A stretch of DNA of 64,000 bases from Roseiflexus sp. GTDB lineage: Bacteria; Chloroflexota; Chloroflexia; Chloroflexales; Roseiflexaceae. The translations under genes and the position numbers were made by a program. Position 1 is the stretch's first letter. Every line of letters begins with the position of its first letter. This document shows positions 1 to 9,323 of this stretch, piece by piece. The notes under the pieces were generated by a model. The model was given only the letters and a program-made list of their open reading frames with translations. It made no database searches and was not told where the DNA came from. Location of the stretch: assembly GCA_017743475.1 (NCBI GenBank), contig JAGHYV010000010.1, forward strand, positions 1 through 64,000, read 5' to 3'.

Positions 1-1500
1 GCCAGCGACCTGCCCGACTGGTTGCGCGACATTGCCGCTGTGCCGCCTGCACCTCCTGCCGCGCCGTCTGCGCCGGTCGCGGAGACCGCGCCGCCTGCCA
101 GCGACCTGCCCGACTGGCTGACCGGCACACTATCCACTCCCGACATTCCTTCGGTGGAAGAGAAACCTGTCGCACCCCCGTCAACACCATCCGATCTGCC
201 GGACTGGCTTCAGGCGCCCGATGCGTCGCCAGGAGCGACAGGATTGCCGGACTGGTTGCGCGGCGCTGAAGTCCCTGCGGCAACCGATGCCTACGATGGT
301 CGGTCCTACACAACCGAACCTGCTGCACTGCGGGGATCCAGCGATCTGCTCAGCGGGATGGATCTGCCGGAATGGCTGCGCGTCGAGCCAGAGCCAAAGC
401 CGGAACCGCCCCTGCTCAGCGGGCGCGATCTCGACTGGTTGACACGTCTTGGCAGCATTGCAGAGGACGAGACGATTACCGGCGTGACGGTTACCACGCC
501 AAAATTGCCTCCTCCCCCAGCACCAAAGCGTACTGAAGAACAGCTTGCAGCGCTCAACCTTCTGAGTCGTCTGGCTGCCGAACCAATCCCGGCTGCGACG
601 CCGTTGCCGCATCCTGAACCGACAGGCGCGCTTCAACGCATTGGTCTTGAGCGCATGATCTCGATGGTTCTGCTCATCCTGGTTACCGTTGCCATCATAA
701 TTCCAGGGCTTGTCCCGGCGCTTGAAACGCCGCCGATCATCCCTGACGCATCGGAGGTACACCAGCAAATCGCAGCACTTGGCGCAAACGACGTTGTGTT
801 GATTGGCTACGAGTGGGATGCCCGGCGCGTCGGTGAATTGCGACCCCTGGAACAGGCAGTGATCGGACAGTTGATCGCGCAGAATGTCAAGCTGATATTG
901 GTGAGCACTGATCCCCAGGGAACATTGTTACAGTTTGATCTTCTTGATACCCTGCGCCAGGCAGGTTACCGTCAGCAAGGAGAAGGGTACCTTCTGTTGG
1001 GTTACAAACCCGGCGGCGAGATGGCACTACGCATGGTAGGGCGCGATTTCCAAACTGTGCTCCGCAGCGATTACCGCGGTGATGATGCTACCGGCAGCGT
1101 GCTGATCACAGGTGTCGACACCGGTCGCCCTATTGAGCGTCTAAATGACCTGTCGCTCATTATTGTTCTCGCAGACGATACACCCGACGTCCAGGGATGG
1201 ATGGAGCAAGTCTATCCTCAGGCGCAAATGGGTGACCGCCCGGTGTCACTCGTCTTCCTGCTGCCAGAGGAGGCGGCACCGATTGTGCAGCCGTATATGC
1301 GTCAGCCTGGTGTTATAGCGCTTGCCGGACACCGCGGCGCACTGGCGTATGCCGCGCTTGAACAGAATGCCGGTTCATTCGATCCAATGGTCGCCAGGTC
1401 TATCGCACAACAGCGACTGGCAACTCTGCTGTTTGCCCTTGTTCTGCTCTTCGGTCTGGCAGGTGTCGGTATTGCTGCTCTGCGCAGGAGACGATTATGA
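1..1500 (+). CDS. LPDWL-repeat membrane protein (5' end outside window)
   Basis: The frame is open from base 1, so the true start lies upstream; the TTG at 22 is only an internal codon. The N-terminal part is rich in Pro and Ala and carries six copies of a short motif: LPDWL four times, LPEWL once and LDWL once, spaced 15-80 residues apart. A membrane segment (about 655-720) follows, then a soluble region of about 230 residues, a second membrane segment (about 1417-1480) and a basic RRRR tail. The likely topology has the repeats in the cytoplasm and the soluble region outside. It overlaps the next gene by ATGA, so the two are probably translationally coupled. I recognise no catalytic domain; the repeats look like short linear docking motifs (inference). 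Confidence 0.8.
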   Translation, partial: ASDLPDWLRDIAAVPPAPPAAPSAPVAETAPPASDLPDWLTGTLSTPDIPSVEEKPVAPPSTPSDLPDWLQAPDASPGATGLPDWLRGAEVPAATDAYDGRSYTTEPAALRGSSDLLSGMDLPEWLRVEPEPKPEPPLLSGRDLDWLTRLGSIAEDETITGVTVTTPKLPPPPAPKRTEEQLAALNLLSRLAAEPIPAATPLPHPEPTGALQRIGLERMISMVLLILVTVAIIIPGLVPALETPPIIPDASEVHQQIAALGANDVVLIGYEWDARRVGELRPLEQAVIGQLIAQNVKLILVSTDPQGTLLQFDLLDTLRQAGYRQQGEGYLLLGYKPGGEMALRMVGRDFQTVLRSDYRGDDATGSVLITGVDTGRPIERLNDLSLIIVLADDTPDVQGWMEQVYPQAQMGDRPVSLVFLLPEEAAPIVQPYMRQPGVIALAGHRGALAYAALEQNAGSFDPMVARSIAQQRLATLLFALVLLFGLAGVGIAALRRRRL

Positions 1501-2144
1501 CTCAGGACGTCATTGTCAATATCGTTGCGGCAGTACTGACGCTAATGGTCTTAAGTCGGGTTGCAGGCGATAATCCATTGTTTCGTATTGCACAGTATCT
1601 GTTCGTTGGCGTGTCGCTCGGTCTGGCATTCGTGGTAGCCTATCATCAGGCGCTCCGTCCTGCAGTGGTAGCACTGTTGAGCGCTGAACCGCCGATGATC
1701 TGGCTCTATGGCGTGCCGCTGGCGCTTGGCGTGCTGCTCCTGCCGCGTATTACCAGCGATCAGCGTTTGTCGTGGTTGGCGAACATTCCGCTAGCGCTCG
1801 TCTTCGGCGTCGGGGGAGCGCTGGCAATTGGCGGTGCGATCATCGGCACATTACTGCCACAGATCCGTGATACTGCACGCGCACCCTCCGGAGACATCGG
1901 CGAGATTGCTGGAGTTGCAGTGCTGGTCATCGGGACTGTTCTGACACTTGCATCCTTCTATTACACAACGCCGTCAGAGAGCCGCAGCGGACGCATGATC
2001 AAAGGAATAGCCGCGATCGGGCACTGGTTGATCATGGTCGCATTTGGCTTTTTCTTCGCCAGTGCGTTACAAAGTTATCTAAGTGCACTGATTGAACGGT
2101 TGAACTTTATACTGGCTGTGGTTCGTAGCTTCTTTGGCACCTGA
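1497..2144 (+). CDS. Polytopic membrane protein, unknown function
   Basis: A 215-residue hydrophobic protein with about five or six predicted membrane segments separated by short loops (for example LVIGTVLTLASFYY and IKGIAAIGHWLIMVAFG). Its ATG overlaps the stop of the LPDWL-repeat gene as ATGA, and its end lies about 20 bases before the MutL-like gene, so the three probably form one operon. I do not recognise the family. The spacing suggests that it works with the repeat protein in the membrane. Confidence 0.8.
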   Translation: MTQDVIVNIVAAVLTLMVLSRVAGDNPLFRIAQYLFVGVSLGLAFVVAYHQALRPAVVALLSAEPPMIWLYGVPLALGVLLLPRITSDQRLSWLANIPLALVFGVGGALAIGGAIIGTLLPQIRDTARAPSGDIGEIAGVAVLVIGTVLTLASFYYTTPSESRSGRMIKGIAAIGHWLIMVAFGFFFASALQSYLSALIERLNFILAVVRSFFGT

Positions 2145-2163
2145 GAATAGGAAATCGCATCGC

Positions 2164-4176
2164 ATGTCCGAGCCAAAACTCCACGCTCTTCTGGTTGCCG
2201 ACATTGGTAGCGTGATGACGCACGTCTGGCTGGTTGACGCTGTTGATGGCGAAACGCGCCTGATCGGTCATTCCGAGGCGCCATGCGGTCTCGCGCCAGC
2301 AGAGGATCCAAAATCTGCCATTTTTGAGGCAGCCCGCCACATCGAGGGTCAAACTGGTCGTCGCCTGATTGACAACGGCGTGCTTATTATGCCAAAGAAC
2401 GCAGAGGGTCAAGGGATCGACAGCATTGTTGTGTGCAGTAGCACAGCTGGCTTGATGGGTCTGGTGATTGCCGCAATCGCTGGCGACATTTCGGCACGGA
2501 GCGCCCAGCGTGCTGCACGTGCAACATACACGCACGTGCTCCAGACGATCACGCTCGATGATGCTGCACGCCAGGAACAGATCGGGGTGATCGGTGATTC
2601 TGGATTGACGTGGATCGAACGGCAGGTGCAATCGCTCCTTGGTGTGCGTCCTGATGCAGTGTTGATCGTCGGCGGGATCGAGGGGGGTGCGCAGGAAGCG
2701 CTGGTTCGCCTGGCGCACATTATCGGATTGGCGTCGTTGAACATTCAGGTGGATACACAGGGTCAGCAAATGCGCAATATTGCGCGGCGACCGGTCATTT
2801 TTGCCGGGAACAGCCAGGCGCGTGATAGGGTTGCGGCTGCGCTTGCGGATCGCGCCGATCTGATCATCACTGACAACATTCGACCAACGCTCGATGTCGA
2901 GTGTCTCGAACCAGTGCGCCGCGAGATCGTCCGTTTGTATGATCGACTAATGATGCCTCGACTTGCACGCATATCGGCATTGACGCGCGTTCCAGCACGC
3001 GCTTCTTGTGATGCGGCAGGCGTGATGACGCGCTTTATCGCCGAGCAGACTCGGAGCAGCGTTCTCACTTTGGATGTCGGCGGAATGAGCACAACTGCAC
3101 ACCTATGTAGCCAGGAGCGTTACAGTCCAGTGGTGTTGGGTGGTGTGGGCATCGGGTACGGGGTTGGCGCAGTCCTGGCGCGTCGGGGGGTCGAAGCTAT
3201 TCGGCGCTGGCTGCCATTCCCAATCAGCGAGCGTGATCTGGTGCACTGGCTGCTCAACAAGATGCTGCGTCCACACATTCCACCGCTTACTCGTGAGGAT
3301 CTTCTGATCGAGCATGCTGTTGCGCGTGAGGCGCTGTCGTGCGTACTGGAGGCGCTGCTGGACGAGCGCCCAGACGCTACTTACGACCGTGTCTTTATCG
3401 GCGGCGGGGTCTTCCGGCATGCGCCGCATCCTGGACTAACGACGCTGACCGTTCTCGACGCCTTGCAACCAGCATCGAAAGAGAGCACGATGGCGCTCGA
3501 TCTTCACCTTGATGCGCTCGGCCTGATCAATGCCTGCGGTGTGCTCGCTTTCTCCGAACCTGATGCTGCGTTGACCCTTTTTGAACGCGATCTGATGCAC
3601 AACTCTCCACTGGCGACCGTTGTAACGACATTGGGTGAAGGTCGTGCAGGGGAACTGGCTGTTGAAGCCGAGTTGCGCGTAGAAGGAGGCGCAACGCACA
3701 CGGTGCGCGTCGCTCACGGTGAAATTGCACGCCTGAATCTGTCTCCCGGTCGATACGGCACATTGACGCTGCGCCCGGCTGCTGGCGTGCGAATTGGCAG
3801 AAATGCGCCCGGTGCGGAGGTATCTTCAGACCTGGCAGCCATCCATGGCAGCGCCCTTGGTGTGGTCATCGATGCCCGCGGAAGACCGTTGCGCCTGCCA
3901 AAAGATGCGCAGGCGCGTCAGCAGGCGCTCTGGTCGTGGCTGATGGCGCTGGGCATTGAGCGCGAACCCCTACCCTACCCTGCGCTTGATAGCGTCGTCG
4001 AGGCGTCGCTTCCCGTGCTGACCGCGCCGGTCATCACGTCGCCATCGCTGCGCCCTAGCGAAAGCCATCCGACAACCGAGACGCCTGTTACGATCAGCAG
4101 CATTGAGAGCGACCTGGCAAAACTGCGACAGACGGTCGAAGAGCCAAAGAGACGCGGACTCTTCCGCCGCAAGTAA
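2164..4176 (+). CDS. MutL/GlmL-like ASKHA-fold protein
   Basis: A 670-residue protein resembling the glutamate mutase L (MutL) family, which has an actin/Hsp70-like ATPase fold. The N-terminal LLVADIGSVMTHVWLVD fits a phosphate-1 loop, VLTLDVGGMSTTAHL near residue 305 fits phosphate-2, and FIGGGVFRHAP is a later glycine-rich motif. The C-terminal region is more variable and ends in KRRGLFRRK. I chose the ATG at 2164 rather than the TTG at 2134, because the TTG precedes the stop of the upstream gene and has no ribosome site. No B12-dependent mutase subunit is visible here, so a role in glutamate mutase activation is unsupported. Its partners are more likely the two membrane proteins upstream. 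Confidence 0.75.
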   Translation: MSEPKLHALLVADIGSVMTHVWLVDAVDGETRLIGHSEAPCGLAPAEDPKSAIFEAARHIEGQTGRRLIDNGVLIMPKNAEGQGIDSIVVCSSTAGLMGLVIAAIAGDISARSAQRAARATYTHVLQTITLDDAARQEQIGVIGDSGLTWIERQVQSLLGVRPDAVLIVGGIEGGAQEALVRLAHIIGLASLNIQVDTQGQQMRNIARRPVIFAGNSQARDRVAAALADRADLIITDNIRPTLDVECLEPVRREIVRLYDRLMMPRLARISALTRVPARASCDAAGVMTRFIAEQTRSSVLTLDVGGMSTTAHLCSQERYSPVVLGGVGIGYGVGAVLARRGVEAIRRWLPFPISERDLVHWLLNKMLRPHIPPLTREDLLIEHAVAREALSCVLEALLDERPDATYDRVFIGGGVFRHAPHPGLTTLTVLDALQPASKESTMALDLHLDALGLINACGVLAFSEPDAALTLFERDLMHNSPLATVVTTLGEGRAGELAVEAELRVEGGATHTVRVAHGEIARLNLSPGRYGTLTLRPAAGVRIGRNAPGAEVSSDLAAIHGSALGVVIDARGRPLRLPKDAQARQQALWSWLMALGIEREPLPYPALDSVVEASLPVLTAPVITSPSLRPSESHPTTETPVTISSIESDLAKLRQTVEEPKRRGLFRRK

Positions 4177-4178
4177 CA

Positions 4179-4961
4179 TCACTGCTCAGTGATCGTCACC
4201 TTGAGCATTTGCTCGCCCGGTTCGGTTGGATTGGCATCCGGGTCACGCAGCGGGATTCCGTTGACGATCTCCTGACCTTGGATTACCTCGCCGAAAATGG
4301 TGTACTGACCATTCAGATGAGGCGCCGGTGCAGTGGTGATAAAGAACTGCGATCCAGCGCTGTTGGGCATGGGGGTTCGCGCCATTGCCACAATTCCGGG
4401 TCGATCAAAGATCATGTCCGGACGGAACTCGTCTTTAATCGTGTATCCGGGTCCTCCTGTCCCAGTTCCAGTCGGATCGCCTCCCTGTGCCATAAAGCCG
4501 GGCAACACCCGATGCCAGGTCACCCCGTCGTAGAACCCTTCACGTGCTAGAAAGACAAAGTTGTTGACCGTTTCCGGCGCAAGATCAGGACGCAGCCTGA
4601 TGACAATATCGCCGCGGGGTGTGGTGATCGTCGCAGTATAGGTTTTCTTCGGATCGATCGTCATGGGCGGGGGCGCAGTATAGAACCCATTGCGCGCAGT
4701 AACGTCCGCTGGCAACCTGCCAGGCGTGCTGCCAACTGTCGGTGGCGCAGCCGCAAATGGCGCTGATGTTGGTTCGGCAACCTGTTGCCGGGCAGTGCTA
4801 CCGGATTGCGCCAGCATAATCCCCAGCGCGACGAAGAGGACAATGATGGCAACTGCAGCCACGATCCCGGCTGGTGAGACACGCTGGGACGCCGGTTCCT
4901 GCACCTTCTTGTTCCGTGATATCCGACTCACACGCGATCTCCATCGTTGCATATCTTGCAT
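4179..4961 (-). CDS. Membrane-anchored cyclophilin-type peptidyl-prolyl isomerase
   Basis: Catalyses cis-trans isomerisation of Xaa-Pro bonds, probably outside the membrane. From the ATG at 4961 the protein has a basic N-terminus, one hydrophobic anchor (VAAVAIIVLFVALGIML), a Pro/Ala linker and a C-terminal cyclophilin domain. The domain shows WHRVLPGFMAQGGDP (catalytic Arg region) and NSAGSQFFI, both typical of bacterial cyclophilins. The usual active-site Trp position reads HLNGQYTIFG. A second ATG at 4952 is possible; the frame opens further upstream but without a good start. It converges with the MutL-like gene, whose stop is 2 bases away. A TATAAT box lies 35 bases upstream. Confidence 0.9.
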   Translation of the reverse strand: MQDMQRWRSRVSRISRNKKVQEPASQRVSPAGIVAAVAIIVLFVALGIMLAQSGSTARQQVAEPTSAPFAAAPPTVGSTPGRLPADVTARNGFYTAPPPMTIDPKKTYTATITTPRGDIVIRLRPDLAPETVNNFVFLAREGFYDGVTWHRVLPGFMAQGGDPTGTGTGGPGYTIKDEFRPDMIFDRPGIVAMARTPMPNSAGSQFFITTAPAPHLNGQYTIFGEVIQGQEIVNGIPLRDPDANPTEPGEQMLKVTITEQ

Positions 4962-4995
4962 TTCGCCCGCTTCCAGGCGATACAAACAGCTCAAT

Positions 4996-5001
4996 ATTAT
5001 A
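4996..5001 (-). promoter_or_regulatory. -10 box for the cyclophilin gene
   Basis: Reading the minus strand, TATAAT lies 35-40 bases before the chosen cyclophilin ATG. I see no convincing -35 box, so this rests on the -10 hexamer and its position alone. Confidence 0.4.
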
Positions 5002-5096
5002 GCAGCACCGCAGACCCTGCCGCCTACTGAACATCCAATGCGCGGCACATACAGTAATTTGGTATCATGACGATCACACATCCAACGAGGAAGACT

Positions 5097-6134
5097 ATGA
5101 GCGAATCCGAACAGACGAGCAGCCGCAAGCTCGACCACGTGCGCATTGTGCTGGGTGAAGATGTTGCCGCCAAAGGGGTCACTACTGGTTTCGCCGCTTA
5201 CCGCCTGCCGCATGAGGCTGCACCCGAACTCGACCTTGCTGAAATTGATACCAGTGTGACGTTTCTGGGAAAACGAATGCGCGCGCCGCTCCTCATCAGT
5301 TCAATGACTGGCGGTGCGCGTGATGTGGCGCGGATCAACATAGTGCTCGCTGAGGCTGCCGAAGCGCTTGGACTGGCGATGGGAGTCGGTTCGCAGCGCG
5401 CAGCACTGGTTGATCCGCGCCTGGCGGATACCTATCGCGTCCGCCATGTCGCGCCTACGATCCCGCTGCTGGCGAATCTCGGCGCTGTGCAGCTCAACTA
5501 CGGTTTTGGCGTAGATGAATGTCGTCGCGCAGTCGATATGATTGAAGCCGACGCGCTGGTGCTGCACTTCAATGCATTGCAGGAAGCCGTACAACCCGAA
5601 GGGAACACCAACTTCAAAGGATTGTTGCGGCGGATTGAAGAAGTGTGCCTGCACCTTGATGTGCCGGTGATTGCCAAAGAAGTGGGAAATGGCATTGGCG
5701 CGGCGACGGCGCGACGTCTGGTTGATGCCGGCGTGAAGATCATCGATGTCGCTGGCGCTGGTGGCACCAGCTGGAGCGAAGTCGAGCGATACCGCCATAC
5801 CACCGAGCGCGGTGCACAGGTGGCTGGCGCTTTCGCCGGATGGGGCATTCCCACCACCGAGGCGATCCGTCAGGTGCGCGCTGCGCTTCCCGACATTACA
5901 ATCATCGGTAGTGGTGGTGTGCGGAGCGGCGTCGATGTGGCAAAGGCGATTGCACTTGGTGCCGATCTTGCTGCCACTGCGCGACCCGCACTCATTCCCG
6001 CAGTCGATGAACGTGGTGCAGCGGCAGTCATCGAAAGCTTACAGACCTATATCGACGAACTGCGTATCGCAATGTTTTGCACCGGGTGCGGCGACCTGGC
6101 AGCGCTGCGGCAGTTGCGCCTCGAACGGGTCTGA
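5097..6134 (+). CDS. fni: Isopentenyl-diphosphate isomerase, type 2 (FMN-dependent)
   Basis: Interconverts IPP and DMAPP for carotenoid, quinone and bacteriochlorophyll side-chain synthesis. The 345-residue protein has the type 2 pattern: RKLDHVRI at the N-terminus, [10 protein letters not shown], a central [15 protein letters not shown], the [11 protein letters not shown] segment and the FMN phosphate-binding [16 protein letters not shown] near the C-terminus. The ATG at 5097 follows a GAGGAAG ribosome site, so I prefer it to the ATG at 5067, which would add ten residues. It is divergent from the cyclophilin gene and lies 26 bases before recF. Confidence 0.93.
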   Translation: MSESEQTSSRKLDHVRIVLGEDVAAKGVTTGFAAYRLPHEAAPELDLAEIDTSVTFLGKRMRAPLLISSMTGGARDVARINIVLAEAAEALGLAMGVGSQRAALVDPRLADTYRVRHVAPTIPLLANLGAVQLNYGFGVDECRRAVDMIEADALVLHFNALQEAVQPEGNTNFKGLLRRIEEVCLHLDVPVIAKEVGNGIGAATARRLVDAGVKIIDVAGAGGTSWSEVERYRHTTERGAQVAGAFAGWGIPTTEAIRQVRAALPDITIIGSGGVRSGVDVAKAIALGADLAATARPALIPAVDERGAAAVIESLQTYIDELRIAMFCTGCGDLAALRQLRLERV

Positions 6135-6160
6135 GCGCTGTACGCCCAATGGTCGCTGGT

Positions 6161-7345
6161 ATGCATGTGTCACACCTCAGTCTACGTGACTTCCGCAACT
6201 ACGAACGGCTCGATCTAACGCTCGAACCAGGTGTGATTCTGCTCTACGGTCCGAATGCTGCTGGTAAAACGACCGTACTCGAAGCGATTTACTTCCTGGC
6301 AACGACTCGTTCACCGCGTGCCGGAGCGGATCGCGAACTGGTACGTTTCGAGGCGCAGGGGGACATCGGCGTTCCCCCTTTTGCGCGACTGGTGTGTGAC
6401 GTCGTGCGCGCGGACGGGCGCGTGCGTCTCGAAGTGGTGGTGCAGCGTCGCTCCGACGAAGAGTCGCCTGGCGGCATTTCCCCGACGATCAAGACTGTGC
6501 GGGTAGACCATAAGACCGTGCGCGCGCTCGACCTGGTAGGCAACCTGCGTGTGGTTCTCTTCACTCCAGCCGACATTGCGCTGGTCACTGGCGCACCTGC
6601 CGAACGTCGTCGGTATCTCGACGTGACCCTTTCGCAGATCGAAGGGCGCTACGTCCGTACCTTGGCGCACTACCAGAAAGTGGTTCAACAGCGCAACAGC
6701 TTGTTGCGTGCCTGGCGTGACGGGCGCCGTCCACTACGTCATGCTGACGACGAACTGGCTTTCTGGGATCGGGAACTGGCGATGGCGGGCGCCTACCTGC
6801 TGCGTGAACGGCTCCGCGCGGTTGTTGATCTCAATGCGCTGACAGGACCGCTCTACTGCCGGATGTCCGGCAGTGATATGCCACTCGTTGTAACCTACCA
6901 GAGTAGCGTGGCAGGCATCGATCCAGAGTCCGACAGTCGGATGATCGAGCAGGCGTTTCTGACGCACCTGGCGCATCTGCGCGACGATGAGATTGGACGA
7001 GGGCAGACGTTGATCGGTCCGCACCGCGACGATCTACTTATCACCATCGGCAATATCCCGATGGGCGTATACGGTTCGCGCGGGCAGCAACGCAGCGCGA
7101 CACTGGCGCTCAAGCTCGGCGAGGCAGAGTTGATGCGGGCGCGCACCAGTGATACACCAGTGATCCTGCTGGATGACGTGCTTTCGGAACTGGACGCCGA
7201 GCGGCGAGCGTATGTGCAGGAAGTCATCGCACGACCTGGCCAGCAAACCATTGTTACTGCCACTGGTACCGACGACTTCAATGTTGAATTTCTCAGGCGC
7301 GCGCGTCGCTGGCGCGTTGAGGGCGGTCGTCTCTATCCTGCCTGA
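6161..7345 (+). CDS. recF: DNA replication and repair protein RecF
   Basis: An SMC-like ATPase that helps load RecA at gaps. Walker A is GPNAAGKTTVLEAIYFL near residue 30, the ABC signature region is SRGQQRSATLALKLGEAEL, and Walker B is VILLDDVLSELD followed by a conserved Asp-Ala-Glu-Arg. Its length of 394 residues is normal for RecF. I chose the ATG at 6161 (MHVSHLSLRDFRNYERL); an ATG at 6149 would add four residues, and the frame runs back into the isomerase gene. It is not next to dnaA, dnaN or gyrB here. Confidence 0.95.
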   Translation: MHVSHLSLRDFRNYERLDLTLEPGVILLYGPNAAGKTTVLEAIYFLATTRSPRAGADRELVRFEAQGDIGVPPFARLVCDVVRADGRVRLEVVVQRRSDEESPGGISPTIKTVRVDHKTVRALDLVGNLRVVLFTPADIALVTGAPAERRRYLDVTLSQIEGRYVRTLAHYQKVVQQRNSLLRAWRDGRRPLRHADDELAFWDRELAMAGAYLLRERLRAVVDLNALTGPLYCRMSGSDMPLVVTYQSSVAGIDPESDSRMIEQAFLTHLAHLRDDEIGRGQTLIGPHRDDLLITIGNIPMGVYGSRGQQRSATLALKLGEAELMRARTSDTPVILLDDVLSELDAERRAYVQEVIARPGQQTIVTATGTDDFNVEFLRRARRWRVEGGRLYPA

Positions 7346-7429
7346 TGCATCCGGGCGCTGCAATGCTGCGTGAACGCAACGGTATTGCACCGGGCGCTGC
7401 GCCACAGCGCCTCTGTAGTGTCCACAAAA

Positions 7430-7466
7430 CCTGTCCCCTCTTCCGTAACCCGGAAGAGGGGACAGG
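7430..7466 (-). terminator. 16-bp perfect hairpin between recF and the phasin-like gene
   Basis: CCTGTCCCCTCTTCCG at 7430-7445 and its exact complement at 7451-7466 flank a 5-base loop. On the minus strand the stem is followed by TTTTG, so it could end the phasin-like transcript. It lies about 85 bases after the recF stop and could also serve that gene. The rest of 7346-7622 has two copies of CGGGCGCTGC but no gene. The hairpin may instead belong to a dispersed repeat family. Confidence 0.6.
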
Positions 7467-7622
7467 GACAGGAGAAAAAGCGCACAATTCCTCTTCTCCC
7501 TAACGCTACAACGCCAGGGTCAGAACAGTATAGTTGCAACATCGCATCGTGCTTTCCGCCGCCCGCGCCAGCAAATGCGGAGACGCAGTCACGGCGGCGG
7601 GAGTGAGGATTGCTCGAAGGAA

Positions 7623-8111
7623 TTACTCCTTCTTGTCACCCGTGATGGACATCCAGCTTTCCAGCATTTTGCGCTGTGCTTCAATTGCGCTGTTGACCGT
7701 CTCGCGCCATGCATCGAACGCTTTGCGCGTCCCCTCGTCCCAGTTCTGCACCATAGCAGCGGCATCAGCTTTTGCAACTGCATCCAGCCAGTTGCTCCAA
7801 ATCTCATTCTGAACATTCGTCCAGCGCTGGGTAGTTTCGACAATCAGGGTGGACATTTCCTCCATTTGCTTGCCCATGAGCGGCATAGCGGTCATACTTT
7901 CTGACCAGAACTTGACGAAGTCAGCCTGGGCGTTTAGTGAGCGCTGCATGACATCTTTCCATGCTGCCACTGCCTGCTTCCACTCCTCGCTGGCAGGCTG
8001 CGCGCTTATTGTCGGCATCAGCGAGCGCCAGTTCTCCCATAGCGCTTGCTGCGCCTTCGTCCAGGTCTGCATCAATTCCTGGGTCTGAGTTAGCCAGTCG
8101 TTGTTCGCCAT
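7623..8111 (-). CDS. Phasin-like amphipathic helical protein
   Basis: A 162-residue, wholly helical protein rich in Ala, Gln, Trp and Met, with a Trp roughly every 15-20 residues (WTKAQQALWENWRS, WKDVMQRSLNAQADFVKFW, WSNWLDAVAKADAAAMVQNW). This pattern fits phasins, which coat polyhydroxyalkanoate granules; PHA storage is known in filamentous anoxygenic phototrophs. The ATG follows AAGGAGAC at a good distance. It stands alone with a terminator-like hairpin downstream. No PHA synthase or polymer enzyme is in the window, so the granule role is inferred from composition and length. Confidence 0.65.
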   Translation of the reverse strand: MANNDWLTQTQELMQTWTKAQQALWENWRSLMPTISAQPASEEWKQAVAAWKDVMQRSLNAQADFVKFWSESMTAMPLMGKQMEEMSTLIVETTQRWTNVQNEIWSNWLDAVAKADAAAMVQNWDEGTRKAFDAWRETVNSAIEAQRKMLESWMSITGDKKE

Positions 8112-8417
8112 GGAATGTCTCCTTTTTTATTCAACCGGTATGCTGGTACGCCGTGGCTCATATACATAGATGCAAGATCAGTATACACGCACGAAGAATG
8201 CTCACAGTTACGTGCACCTGTTTCAACGGTCGTGCCTGTGATGCGCATCAGTGCGTGATTGGGTTCGGGCGAAACATGCTGCTACTGCGCGGCGTTGCAC
8301 CAGGATCGTCGCGTTGAATGATTCTCCTGCAAAAAGTCTATTTCACTGAAGCGGCTTGCAGATGCAACGAGTGATTGATAGAAACCTCTGTGCCCTCGGC
8401 GTTTCAGCTGTGAGTTT

Positions 8418-8444
8418 TTGGTATAGAGTCAAAAATGGTATACT
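8418..8444 (+). promoter_or_regulatory. Candidate promoter for the zinc ribbon/FHA gene
   Basis: TTGGTA at 8418-8423 and TATACT at 8439-8444 are separated by 15 bases, slightly short of ideal; GATAAT at 8445 is an alternative -10. It lies 43 bases before the ATG at 8487. The rest of the 375-base gap from 8112 holds no gene that I can see. Confidence 0.4.
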
Positions 8445-8486
8445 GATAATCATCAGGCGGATAGCATCCCTCAGAGGAGCGTCGTT

Positions 8487-9278
8487 ATGCCCTTCTGTCC
8501 TCAATGTGGCGTTGATAATCCTGCCGGTGCGCGTTACTGCGACCAGTGCGGCGCGATGTTGATACCGGTTCCGGCACAAGCCACAGCGCCAGCATCTGCT
8601 CCGACAACATCCGTTCCGGCAATTGGTCCAACCGTTTGCCCGCAGTGCGGTCAGGCTGCGATTCCCGGCGAGGCGTTCTGCGATAACTGTGGAGCGCCGT
8701 TGAGTGCGCCATCGCGCCCCGTCGCTCCGGTTGCGCCGCCGCCACACAGCGCTGCACCGCCGCAACCGGTGTATCCACCGCCAACGCCAGTCACGATTTC
8801 TCCGACTGCACCAGCGCAACCCGCGCCCACCATATCGCCAGTGTCCTCCCCGCCTGCCGCGCCTCCGTCGTACCAGGCGCCGCCAGTGCAACCCGTGCCT
8901 GCCAGGTCCCCGGTGTCGCCTCCAACGCCCGCACCCGTCAGTGGACGAACATCTCTCGCTCCATCGATGCTGGTTGTCGTTGGTGCTGGTGTTCCTCTGC
9001 CGCTGCCTGCGGCACCGCAGGCAATCATTGGGCGAAGCGACCCGGTCAGCAAGTTTTATCCCGATGTCGATCTCGGTCCGTATGGCGCTCTTGATCAGGG
9101 CGTCAGTCGACGCCATGCGCGCATCTTCGTGCAGGGCGGACAGGTACTGATAGAAGATCTCGATAGCATCAACGGCACCCTGGTCAACGGTCAACGGGTG
9201 CTTCCCTTCCAATCACGCGCACTGGCTGACGGCGACCAGATCACCCTGGGGCGGATGCTGCTGCGCTTCCAGGCGTGA
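8487..9278 (+). CDS. Double zinc ribbon and FHA domain protein
   Basis: A 263-residue protein with two zinc ribbons at the N-terminus (CPQCGVDNPAGARYCDQCG and CPQCGQAAIPGEAFCDNCG), a long Pro/Ala/Gln linker of about 90 residues, and a C-terminal FHA domain. The FHA part shows IIGRSDPVSKFYPDVDL, SRRHARIF and the LEDLDSINGTLVNG-like core, so it should bind a phosphothreonine peptide. The ribosome site GAGGAG lies 8 bases before the ATG. The next gene, 45 bases on, also begins with zinc ribbons, so the two probably act together, perhaps downstream of a Ser/Thr kinase encoded elsewhere. Confidence 0.85.
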   Translation: MPFCPQCGVDNPAGARYCDQCGAMLIPVPAQATAPASAPTTSVPAIGPTVCPQCGQAAIPGEAFCDNCGAPLSAPSRPVAPVAPPPHSAAPPQPVYPPPTPVTISPTAPAQPAPTISPVSSPPAAPPSYQAPPVQPVPARSPVSPPTPAPVSGRTSLAPSMLVVVGAGVPLPLPAAPQAIIGRSDPVSKFYPDVDLGPYGALDQGVSRRHARIFVQGGQVLIEDLDSINGTLVNGQRVLPFQSRALADGDQITLGRMLLRFQA

Positions 9279-9323
9279 GAACGCAAGGCTGCACAACATT
9301 GTGAGAAAGAACAGGTCCACAGT

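Noticed and set aside
2134-2163. TTG at 2134 as start of the MutL-like gene
   Set aside because: It begins before the stop of the upstream gene and has no ribosome site; the ATG at 2164 gives the family-like N-terminus.
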